DNA of 64,000 nucleotides, from the NCBI GenBank assembly GCA_963746735.1, contig CAVVCO010000037.1, positions 365,328-429,327 on the forward strand, written 5' to 3'. Shown here one piece after another: positions 1 through 7,408 of the stretch. Numbering within the stretch: the first letter of the stretch is position 1; each line of letters opens with the position of its first letter. The DNA is from CAVSWT01 sp963746735 (GTDB lineage: Bacteria > Bacteroidota > Ignavibacteria > Ignavibacteriales > Ignavibacteriaceae). Both the position numbers and the translations under genes were made by a program. The notes beneath the pieces were generated by a model. The model was given only the letters and a program-made list of their open reading frames with translations. It did no database searches and had not been told where the DNA came from.

Positions 1-327
1 CATGATTATCCCAGCGATTCAAAAAGACTGGTGATGCCTCCTTCAGTAAGTATTCCGTTGGCTCTTTTGTTTTATTATTTGTTTAACGCAATTTTAGGTG
101 AAATACTTGTTGCTCCATTTTTTATAGGATTTATTTTCGGCTATCTTGTTTACGACTTATCACATTATGCAATACATCATTATAATATGCATAGCAAGCT
201 TTTGTTAGCAATAAAGAATCATCACATGCGGCATCATTTCCAGGATTCTGAAAAAGGTTTTGGCGTAAGTTCTCCTTTATGGGATAAAATAATAGGGACT
301 GATTTTCCTAAAAAGGAAAGTAATTAA
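1..327 (+). CDS. Fatty acid hydroxylase / sterol desaturase family protein, C-terminal part
   Basis: The reading frame is open from base 1, so the N-terminus lies outside the window; the first ATG/GTG near 31-34 is internal. The visible part carries the histidine clusters of the membrane di-iron hydroxylases: HDYPSD...LVMPP at the left edge, HYAIHH (about nt 163-180) and HHMRHH (about nt 220-237), with hydrophobic segments between them. The LVMPP step after the first histidine is typical of fatty acid 2-hydroxylases. Members insert a hydroxyl group into a lipid acyl chain or sterol at the membrane. The substrate cannot be read from the sequence. The downstream response regulator starts about 80 nt later and has no obvious link. 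Confidence 0.85.
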   Translation, partial: HDYPSDSKRLVMPPSVSIPLALLFYYLFNAILGEILVAPFFIGFIFGYLVYDLSHYAIHHYNMHSKLLLAIKNHHMRHHFQDSEKGFGVSSPLWDKIIGTDFPKKESN

Positions 328-409
328 GTATTGAATTAGATGAGCATTTTGTTTAGCTGGTTTGTATAAACAATGATATGAATAAATATTTTAACTCAAA
401 TGGGTATGT

Positions 410-832
410 GTGCTTTTACCTTTATTAAATATAAATTCCGGCGTTAACGTCCTCCGAAAAAAAATTCTTATAATTGAAGATAATCTTGAAACTCAATTAA
501 TTTTTAAGGTTTACCTTCGTGATTATTATGATGTTGATTTAACAGAAGAAGCAGATAGCGGTTTAGAATTAATTAATAAAAACAATTACGATTTAATACT
601 TTTAGACATACATCTGCCTGGGAAATTTGATGGAGTTCATGTTTTAAAGGAAGTTAGAAATCAATTAAAATTAAAAATTCCGATTATTGTTGTAACAGCT
701 TATGCAATGAAAGGTGATAGAGAAAAATTTATAGAGATGGGGGCAAACGAATATATAGCTAAACCCGTTTCAAAAGAAACTTTATTAACCAAAGTCGATA
801 CAATTCTAAAACATAAAACTTTCCGTAGTTAG
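410..832 (+). CDS. Stand-alone response regulator receiver (CheY-like)
   Basis: A single receiver domain with no output domain. The acidic pair lies in ILIIEDN, the phospho-acceptor Asp in LILLDIHLPG (residue 66 from this start), the switch Thr in IIVVTAYA and the Lys in YIAKPVS, so all residues for phosphotransfer are present. The GTG start at 410 is the only usual start codon before the domain and has no clear ribosome binding site; the first about 15 residues may not be real. Single receivers act as phosphotransfer intermediates or by protein binding. It lies 314 nt upstream of the polysaccharide locus, whose last gene ends in a similar receiver, which makes a signalling link possible but unproven. 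Confidence 0.8.
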   Translation: MLLPLLNINSGVNVLRKKILIIEDNLETQLIFKVYLRDYYDVDLTEEADSGLELINKNNYDLILLDIHLPGKFDGVHVLKEVRNQLKLKIPIIVVTAYAMKGDREKFIEMGANEYIAKPVSKETLLTKVDTILKHKTFRS

Positions 833-840
833 AAAAATTT

Positions 841-870
841 TGGCTATTTCTAATTTAGAATTGGCAGCCA
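841..870. terminator. Nested inverted repeat after the response regulator gene
   Basis: TGGCT (841-845) pairs with AGCCA (866-870), and inside it TTCT (848-851) pairs with AGAA (857-860). A T-rich stretch follows (about 871-895) but not a clean T-run. It could end the response regulator transcript; the stem is short and the call is weak. Confidence 0.3.
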
Positions 871-1125
871 GTTAATTTTCCTTTTAATAATTTTTCAAAT
901 AATGATAATTAACAAATAATATTTTATCTTAACCTTAGGTTATATAAAGATTTTACCACCTGCCCTCATTCAATTAAAATATTTTGAAATGTTCCAGATA
1001 TGAGCTGAATAACCAAATTATTATTCATTTTTGCTTGTCGCATTTTAGTACACTAACGGAATAATGTCTCTTTAAAGTTGGTGTAAGTGTTTGATATTAT
1101 TACATTAAAATAAATTTTTATTAAC

Positions 1126-1140
1126 GGCATAAATATTGGC
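1126..1140 (+). promoter_or_regulatory. Sigma-54-like -24/-12 element upstream of the KaiC-like gene
   Basis: GGCATAAATATTGGC has a GG pair and a second GG/GC pair 12-13 bases apart, as in the sigma-54 consensus TGGCAC-N5-TTGC, with mismatches. A close copy (GGCACCATTATTGGC) precedes the glycosyltransferase gene at 5494-5508. If real, transcription would begin after the ATG at 1146, which would favour the ATG at 1173 as the true start of the next gene. No sigma-54 activator is seen in the window. Confidence 0.3.
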
Positions 1141-1145
1141 TTTTT

Positions 1146-2342
1146 ATGATAACTCATAATATTGACAGGGCAATGAAGAAAAAAATACAACTTATTCCAT
1201 CCGGTATTTCATTTATAGATAATGCATGGGGTGGATTATATAGTGGAGGAACTTATCTTCTAATCGGCCCCCATAAATCGGGGAGAACATTACTTTCATT
1301 ACAATTTGCAATGGAGTGTGCACGCCAGGATGAAGTATGTTTGTTCTTTACAACCATGCGGCCAAAAGATTTAATGATTCAAGCTGCATCAATTAATTTT
1401 GATTTAGAAACTTATATGAATCAGAATTCTGTTGTGGTTGTAAGAGTGTCGCCGCCGACAGAATTATACCAGGAAGCAAACCCGGATGAGTTTTTGTCTG
1501 AATATATGGAAGATGTTGCTGCGATAGTTCAGCAGTACAAACCATCTAAAATAGTATTTGACGAACTTACACCGTTTGTAGGTTATAAAAATTTAAATGT
1601 ACTGCAGCAGGTTTTTCTGCATACTACAGATTTAATTGAAGAAACAGGAATTACTTCTTTATTTGTTTTGGGTGAACCCGTTAGCCCTGATACTAATAGA
1701 ATAGTTGATAAATTAACTTACTTTGCAACAGGAGTTATTTCACTTCAAAAAGAACCAAGTTTACCCGGCAAATTTCAAAGCGGCGAAATTGTAATTACTC
1801 CAAATATCGGCCACGCTGAAGGGCAGTTTAGATCCGAATACTTTATTGTTCCGCAAAAAGGTGTTACTACTTCTTCTGCGGAAATAAAAATAAAAGAAAT
1901 AGAACCAAGGCAGTATGAAACTGAACTTAAATATAAAAAACTGACAGATATAGATTTATCCGATGAAAATTATTCATTTTTGAATCTGTATTCGGTTAAT
2001 GATTTTAAATTACTTATCAATAATCAAATAGCTTTGTTTAAAAGTACAGGGCAGATATTTACCGTAATTTCATTTCGTTTAGATAATCTTGCTGAAAAAA
2101 AAGGTTTACTGACTATTAACCAGCTGCAAAATGTAATTCGTTTGTCAATTGAAAAGAAAGATAAAATTTGTGTACTTGGAAATAAAGTAATAGTGCTTGT
2201 AATTCAAGGTGATCCCAAAGCATTGAATAGGGTTATATCAAGAATAAAAAGTAATTTGCCGGTGAAGAGTGAAGATTTAATCAATCAAATACTTCCTTTA
2301 ATTTCGGTTTATTCAGTAAAAGTTGATGACAACTATTACTAA
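1146..2342 (+). CDS. KaiC-like P-loop protein with C-terminal degenerate GGDEF-like domain
   Basis: Residues about 15-235 are a RecA/KaiC-type domain: GISFIDNAWGGLYSGG leads into a Walker A-like GPHKSGRT (41-48), in which the usual Lys is Arg47. The acidic pair that follows in active KaiC is missing (FFTTMRPKDL). A Walker B-like strand is seen at SKIVFDEL. Residues about 285-395 have the length and strand-helix pattern of a GGDEF domain, but the signature is replaced (ICVLGNKVIV) and the I-site-like position reads EKKD instead of RxxD. By position it should regulate the polysaccharide synthase below; the nearest known plans are BcsE (inactive NTPase plus degenerate GGDEF) and PelD. That role is inference. 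ATG 1173 is an alternative start. Confidence 0.7.
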   Translation: MITHNIDRAMKKKIQLIPSGISFIDNAWGGLYSGGTYLLIGPHKSGRTLLSLQFAMECARQDEVCLFFTTMRPKDLMIQAASINFDLETYMNQNSVVVVRVSPPTELYQEANPDEFLSEYMEDVAAIVQQYKPSKIVFDELTPFVGYKNLNVLQQVFLHTTDLIEETGITSLFVLGEPVSPDTNRIVDKLTYFATGVISLQKEPSLPGKFQSGEIVITPNIGHAEGQFRSEYFIVPQKGVTTSSAEIKIKEIEPRQYETELKYKKLTDIDLSDENYSFLNLYSVNDFKLLINNQIALFKSTGQIFTVISFRLDNLAEKKGLLTINQLQNVIRLSIEKKDKICVLGNKVIVLVIQGDPKALNRVISRIKSNLPVKSEDLINQILPLISVYSVKVDDNYY

Positions 2343-2424
2343 CGTTGAGGATATATTTAACACTTTTAGTTTCAGAAAGAACTGTTGAAAGGAATAATTT
2401 AGATTACTATTAAAAAATTATGTG

Positions 2425-5289
2425 ATGACTAATTCATCTTCTGTGCTTAAAACTGTTTTTCTATTTCTATTTATTTTTATAAATATTTTTGCGCAGAATA
2501 ACGCCGACGCTTTCAAAAAGGATGCATTGAAAGAAATGGAGTCAGGCAGGTACGGGGAAGCAATAGACCTTTTAAACAAATACATTTCAGCAAAACCACA
2601 ACAAGCAGAAGGCTACAATCTTAGAGGTCTTTGTTATGAAAGAAGAGCACAGTACGAATACGCAGTTTATGATTTCCGCTCCGCCAGAAAATTAGATTCA
2701 AAAAATCCTGATATAAACTCAAACCTAAAACGCACAACTGATACCTGGTATTCAATCCTTTATAATAATATTGAAGGATACAGGCGAGAGATTGCAATTA
2801 ATCCAAATGACCCGCAAAACTATTTACAGATAGGTAAAGCATATAAAAATCTTGGTGAGTGGTTAACTGCCGAAGAATGGTATGATAAATATCTTAGCCG
2901 CGAAGAGGCATCACCGGATGAAATAATTCGCTATACTGAAATTTTAGCAAAGGATAATCATCTAAGTAAAGGCGAACCGATTTTAAAAAGATATACTGAA
3001 AAATATCCTGATGACCATCGACTTTGGTCGCGTTTCGGTTATTTCAGCATGTGGCTTGGTAAAAAGAAAACAGCAATTAATGCATTTGAAAAAGCATTGG
3101 AGCTTCGTCCGTTTTTTAAAGAAGCGATGGATGGCTTAGACAGGGCTCAAGGGAAAGGATATATTTACACGGTTAATGATACTTCTCACCGCTATTATAG
3201 ATATTCATCAAGGGGTAAGGTTTATCCGATTGACAGATATTATAGAATATTAAAAAGAGATTCTTCAAACAATGAAATTCGTATTTCTTTAATAAAAGAA
3301 TTAATGAAAGCTAAAAGAGTTGAAGAAGCGTATAACCAGGTTCAAATTTTATTGAGAGATAATCCAAATAATTCCGTTTATGATTCTCTTTCAAATGAAG
3401 TAATAGCTTTTAGAGAAAATTATTATCAGGATAGAATTGAACAGCTTGAAGCAAAGCTGAAAAAAAATCCTTCCGATAAAAGCGCTATGAATAAGCTGGG
3501 TGAATACTATGCCGTAACAAAACAATATGACAAAGCCATTAAGATGTACGGAAATTATTTAGTTTATAATCCGAATGATTCCGCAATAAGGTTTAAGCTT
3601 GCGCAAAATTATTCTTATAATAAAGATTTTAAAAATGCTTTGGCGCAAACAGATATTATTATTTCTGAAGAACCAAATAATTTAGGTGCAAAATTATTAA
3701 ATGCGCAATTATCTGTCTGGTTAAATCAAAACCTAAATGAAGCTGAAAAAAATCTTCTTTTTGTTTTGAATAAAGAACCAAATAATATTCAGGCTTTAGT
3801 GACACTTGGTACTTTAAAATTTCAGAAAAAGGAATATGAAAAAGCCCGCTATTATGCTTCATTAGCTGAAAAAATAAATCCGGATAATTTTGATGTCGAA
3901 AGATTGAAATATATCCTTGCACTTCAAGTGAAGCGTGATAAAGAAGCTGCAAGGTTTAATATACTGCAGCAGGCAAGGGCACTTTCGTCAAACGAGAAGT
4001 GCGATGAATCAGTTGGAAAATATCACCAGTACATTGTTGAATCTGAAAATGAAGGCATAACATTAAATAATCAGATTCCGCTTGAGTTAGCAAACGCATA
4101 TATCTGTGCAAAAAATTATAAGGCTGCTATTTCAATATATGACAGTTTAATCAACAAAGCTTATGATTATGATATAGATAAACAAAGAGCAAAGGTTTAT
4201 TATTGGAGCGGTGATTCAGTCCAAGCACTTATACATTTAAGAGATGTTGCTTCTAAAAATCCTGATGATGCAGAAATAAAATTGCTGCTCGGTGATTCGT
4301 ATGCGCAAAATAAGCAATACGATAGTGCAGAAAAAGTTTATAATGAGCTGCTTGCCAAGGCGCCAAATTCATATATTATTAAACAAAGACTAAGCTGGCT
4401 GCCAACTAGAGAAGGAACTTCAAGTTTTAATATCCCAACTTATTTCTTAGTGTCACCTGAATTTAATGCATTTTCAGATAACCAAAGTTTCAATTATAAT
4501 ATTGAAGGTTTGAAGCTTGAAATGGGAATTACAAAATTTCTTTCCATTGCCGGATGTGCATATAGAGGCAGTTTGAATTCCGATTCTGCAGCAAATAATT
4601 TGAATTTTAATTTATACAAAGGACTACTTTATTTAAGATTTGCAGATGTTTTTACTTTTAGTACTGGTTATGGCAAAACATTTTTTACGGACTCACAAAG
4701 CAGAGAAGTTTTTCAAGCATCATTAAAAGCAGAAAATGAAAATGAATATTACGTGGAGGCAAGCTACAACTCAATGGATGCGGCTCAACTCCTTTATTCT
4801 ACTAATCTTGTAAAAAACAGGCTAAAAGTTGATGATTACAGTTTTGAAGCAAGGTACCAAAAATTTAACGGTGTAATTGCTTCAGGAAAATATTCGTACA
4901 TTTATGTTTATGATAAGAATTATGGAAATGAAATTGAGTTTAGGTTAGGGAAGAAAATTTTTTCTGATTTCACTTTAGGTTATGAATACTATTATGATAA
5001 CTATAAAGTAGTTTCTCCGCTTTATTATTCCCCATCAAATTTTGAATCGCATAGTTTGTGGAGCGATTTAAATCTATTTAAAAATGAAAAATTAAATTTT
5101 ACTATAGGCGGAAAAGTTGGGTGGATAACAGGGACTAATTTTGTTTTGAGAGAAGCTTATGGTGAAGTAGAATACAAAATCTTAAATAATTTAACTTTAC
5201 AAAGTAGCATTAGAGCAGGAAGCACAAGAAGAAACGAAGAGGGTTATAGTTCAGTATCGTTTTTTGCCGCTGTTTTTTGGGGATTTTAG
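2425..5289 (+). CDS. TPR-repeat outer-membrane beta-barrel protein, PgaA/BcsC-like polysaccharide exporter
   Basis: A signal peptide (about 1-24, ending ...FAQ) is followed by many tetratricopeptide repeats (about 28-660; for example GYNLRGLCYERRAQYEYAVYDF) and then about 285 residues of alternating strands ending in an aromatic residue (FFAAVFWGF), the usual end of an outer-membrane barrel. A TPR scaffold in front of a roughly 16-strand barrel is the architecture of PgaA, BcsC, AlgK/AlgE and PelB, which carry a growing polysaccharide through the periplasm and out. The barrel looks YaiO-like. It lies 82 nt after the KaiC-like gene and upstream of the synthase, so export of the polymer made by the 5543 gene is the natural role. 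GTG 2422 is an alternative start. Confidence 0.75.
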   Translation: MTNSSSVLKTVFLFLFIFINIFAQNNADAFKKDALKEMESGRYGEAIDLLNKYISAKPQQAEGYNLRGLCYERRAQYEYAVYDFRSARKLDSKNPDINSNLKRTTDTWYSILYNNIEGYRREIAINPNDPQNYLQIGKAYKNLGEWLTAEEWYDKYLSREEASPDEIIRYTEILAKDNHLSKGEPILKRYTEKYPDDHRLWSRFGYFSMWLGKKKTAINAFEKALELRPFFKEAMDGLDRAQGKGYIYTVNDTSHRYYRYSSRGKVYPIDRYYRILKRDSSNNEIRISLIKELMKAKRVEEAYNQVQILLRDNPNNSVYDSLSNEVIAFRENYYQDRIEQLEAKLKKNPSDKSAMNKLGEYYAVTKQYDKAIKMYGNYLVYNPNDSAIRFKLAQNYSYNKDFKNALAQTDIIISEEPNNLGAKLLNAQLSVWLNQNLNEAEKNLLFVLNKEPNNIQALVTLGTLKFQKKEYEKARYYASLAEKINPDNFDVERLKYILALQVKRDKEAARFNILQQARALSSNEKCDESVGKYHQYIVESENEGITLNNQIPLELANAYICAKNYKAAISIYDSLINKAYDYDIDKQRAKVYYWSGDSVQALIHLRDVASKNPDDAEIKLLLGDSYAQNKQYDSAEKVYNELLAKAPNSYIIKQRLSWLPTREGTSSFNIPTYFLVSPEFNAFSDNQSFNYNIEGLKLEMGITKFLSIAGCAYRGSLNSDSAANNLNFNLYKGLLYLRFADVFTFSTGYGKTFFTDSQSREVFQASLKAENENEYYVEASYNSMDAAQLLYSTNLVKNRLKVDDYSFEARYQKFNGVIASGKYSYIYVYDKNYGNEIEFRLGKKIFSDFTLGYEYYYDNYKVVSPLYYSPSNFESHSLWSDLNLFKNEKLNFTIGGKVGWITGTNFVLREAYGEVEYKILNNLTLQSSIRAGSTRRNEEGYSSVSFFAAVFWGF

Positions 5290-5491
5290 TTTTTCAATAT
5301 TAAGTTGTTAAACAATAATATTTAAAAGTAACTTTCAACAAGTTATTTTTTTTACCATCTTTATAGCAGATTAAGTCTTCCACTTTTTATTGATCTTGTT
5401 TTAATTCGATACAGAATAACACAACTCCCTCTTTTTGTTGCATTCTGAGAAGTACATAACTGACTATTTTTCAAAATCATGTTGATTTATA

Positions 5492-5508
5492 TGGCACCAT
5501 TATTGGCA
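5492..5508 (+). promoter_or_regulatory. Sigma-54-like -24/-12 element upstream of the glycosyltransferase gene
   Basis: TGGCACCATTATTGGCA matches the -24 half (TGGCAC) exactly and the -12 half with one change (TTGG for TTGC). It ends 34 nt before the ATG at 5543, a suitable distance for a promoter. It sits in the 253-nt gap that separates the exporter gene from the synthase genes, where a second promoter would be expected. It shares 11 of 15 bases with the element at 1126-1140. Confidence 0.35.
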
Positions 5509-5542
5509 AAATTAAATAAAATGCTGTAAATACGGATTCGCT

Positions 5543-6943
5543 ATGCGGTTTGAAACTAAAATAAAAAAACAAAAAATATTAATTGAAGATATTTATAAAA
5601 CATCTTCACGCGAAAATCTTGGCAAAAAATATTTAAGAAGAATTCTTGTCAGCGGAATTTTATCTGCAATTTTCCTTTACCTGATTATTTACACTTTGCC
5701 TTTGACAATTCTTTCTGTTAGTTCTTTGTTAGAATATGCTGCAATTGTTGCTTTAGTGATTTTTCTTTTTGTTTTATTAGTTAGATACTTCGTTATTTTG
5801 GTTTTAGCATATCTCTATTTAAATGAATATACGTATAAGCCAATAAATGAATTTGCGCCTTTTGTTTCAATAATTGTCCCGGTGTACAATGAAGAAAAAG
5901 TTGTTAAGCAATCAATCAATTCTTTACTTGAATTAGATTATGCAAATTATGAAATCATTATTGTGAATGATGGTTCAACCGATGGAACTTCTGAAGCAGC
6001 AGAACAACTGGTTGGGTATCAAAATGGTTTAAATTCAAAAATAAAAGTTTCTTTAATCAATCGTCCAAACGGCGGAAAAGCTCAAGCTTTAAATGCCGGA
6101 ATTAATTATTCTAATTCAGATTTTATTTTATGTATGGATGGTGATTCACAGCTCTCTCCTGATTCATTGAAACTTGCAGTTCGGCATTTAGTTGATCCTA
6201 AAATTGGTGCAGTTGCCGGAAATGTAAAAGTATTAAACCGTAAAAAGTTTTTTACTGACTTACAGGCATTGGAGTACATTGAGGGATTAAATATGGCACG
6301 CAGTGCTCAAAGTTATGTAAAGCTGGTTAATATTATTCCAGGCCCGATTGGATTGTTCCGTAAACAGGCCATAATTGACGCCGGTTATTATTCAAGTGAA
6401 ACTTTTGCGGAAGATGCAGATTTAACACTAAAAATATTAGCCCGCGGCTGGAAAATTTATTACGAACCAAAATCTATTTCATTTACAGAGGCCCCGGAAA
6501 AACTGCAGCAATTACTAAAACAAAGATATCGATGGACAAGAGGAATAATTCAATCAATACGGAAACACAAAAACTTAATGCTTAACCCAACTTTAAATTT
6601 TGGAGACACATTTGTTTTGTGGGCTATGTTTTATGAAGCATTAATTTGGCCGACTATGAATATCGCCGCAAATATTTTTTTCATTTTTGCCGCACTTGTT
6701 TTCGGACTGTCAAAATTGATATTCTTTTGGTGGGCAGGTTTAGCACTTCTTGACATTGCAACAGCTCTTTATTGTGTGGCAGTTGAAAAAGAAGAATTCA
6801 GGCTTGTGGGGTATGCTATAATCTATAGAATGTTTTTTATCCTGATAATCGATATTTGCAAAGCGATGTCAACTATCGAAGAATTCTTGGGTATCAAAAT
6901 GAGCTGGGGTAAATTAGAACGTGTAGGAACTATTAAAGCTTAA
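5543..6943 (+). CDS. Processive family 2 glycosyltransferase, PgaC/BcsA-like polysaccharide synthase
   Basis: Two or three membrane segments (about 35-95) precede the GT2 domain: VSIIVPVYNEE, the first Asp motif in VNDGSTDG (about 140), the DxD motif MDGDS (about 198), the acceptor-site EDAD (about 290) and QRYRW (327-331), the signature of processive synthases. Further membrane helices follow (about 355-445). Such enzymes polymerise a UDP-sugar on the cytoplasmic side and thread the chain through their own membrane channel. There is no PilZ domain. With a TPR-barrel exporter and deacetylase-like proteins alongside, an N-acetylated beta-linked polymer of the PNAG type is the likeliest product, but the sugar cannot be read from the sequence. 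Confidence 0.88.
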   Translation: MRFETKIKKQKILIEDIYKTSSRENLGKKYLRRILVSGILSAIFLYLIIYTLPLTILSVSSLLEYAAIVALVIFLFVLLVRYFVILVLAYLYLNEYTYKPINEFAPFVSIIVPVYNEEKVVKQSINSLLELDYANYEIIIVNDGSTDGTSEAAEQLVGYQNGLNSKIKVSLINRPNGGKAQALNAGINYSNSDFILCMDGDSQLSPDSLKLAVRHLVDPKIGAVAGNVKVLNRKKFFTDLQALEYIEGLNMARSAQSYVKLVNIIPGPIGLFRKQAIIDAGYYSSETFAEDADLTLKILARGWKIYYEPKSISFTEAPEKLQQLLKQRYRWTRGIIQSIRKHKNLMLNPTLNFGDTFVLWAMFYEALIWPTMNIAANIFFIFAALVFGLSKLIFFWWAGLALLDIATALYCVAVEKEEFRLVGYAIIYRMFFILIIDICKAMSTIEEFLGIKMSWGKLERVGTIKA

Positions 6944-6970
6944 AACAATTTTTATTTCAAGAGGGTCAAA

Positions 6971-7408
6971 ATGGAATTAATACCGATACTAGCAACTATA
7001 ATACTTGTAGCTACTATTTGCACATTTATTCTGGCAATAGGAGCTTACATTCTCTATAAAATTAGAGAGCGGAAAGGTGAAGCAGCAGTTGCGAAAAAGC
7101 CTGCTGCGGTGGAAGGTGAGCTTTTAACACCTTTAGAGCAGCTTAAATATGAAAATGAAACCGACAAAGTTAAAATAGCAAAAAGAATTGAAGAGGTTTA
7201 TGCCAGCGATAATAAACAAGAAATTCAGAAACAAACAGTTGTACAAAAGGGTAAACCCGGGCCGTTACCAAAACCCAGAATTAATGAAGAATCAATTAGG
7301 GCAAAAAGAGAGTTGAGATTAAATAAAGAAGATAAATTTTTAAAATACACTAATGAAGGTTATGTTCCTCCAATAGAGGATGAAACTACTAAAATTAGAT
7401 GGCGGTAG
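6971..7408 (+). CDS. Small single-pass membrane protein of the polysaccharide locus
   Basis: 145 residues: an N-terminal membrane helix (about 5-28), then a charged, Pro- and Lys-rich cytoplasmic tail with no recognised domain. A good ribosome binding site (AAGAGGG) lies in front of the ATG. It sits 27 nt after the synthase and overlaps the next gene by 10 nt, so it is made together with both. Small membrane partners of the synthase are known in this class of system (PgaD, BcsF/G-type helpers), but PgaD has two helices and no sequence likeness is visible. An accessory subunit of the synthase is a fair guess, no more. Confidence 0.6.
   Translation: MELIPILATIILVATICTFILAIGAYILYKIRERKGEAAVAKKPAAVEGELLTPLEQLKYENETDKVKIAKRIEEVYASDNKQEIQKQTVVQKGKPGPLPKPRINEESIRAKRELRLNKEDKFLKYTNEGYVPPIEDETTKIRWR

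Larger units (their letters stand above)
833..1145. other. Intergenic region before the polysaccharide locus
   Basis: No gene was found in these 313 bases. The left end holds a nested inverted repeat (841-870) just after the response regulator stop, and the right end holds a -24/-12-like element (1126-1140). The rest is plain AT-rich sequence. Confidence 0.6.

Noticed and set aside
1048..1085. Words shared with 60965-60995 (TTTAAAGTTGGT and CAYTAACGGAA in swapped order)
   Set aside because: Short, AT-rich and in a different order; the two places have unlike neighbours. Chance is the likelier explanation.
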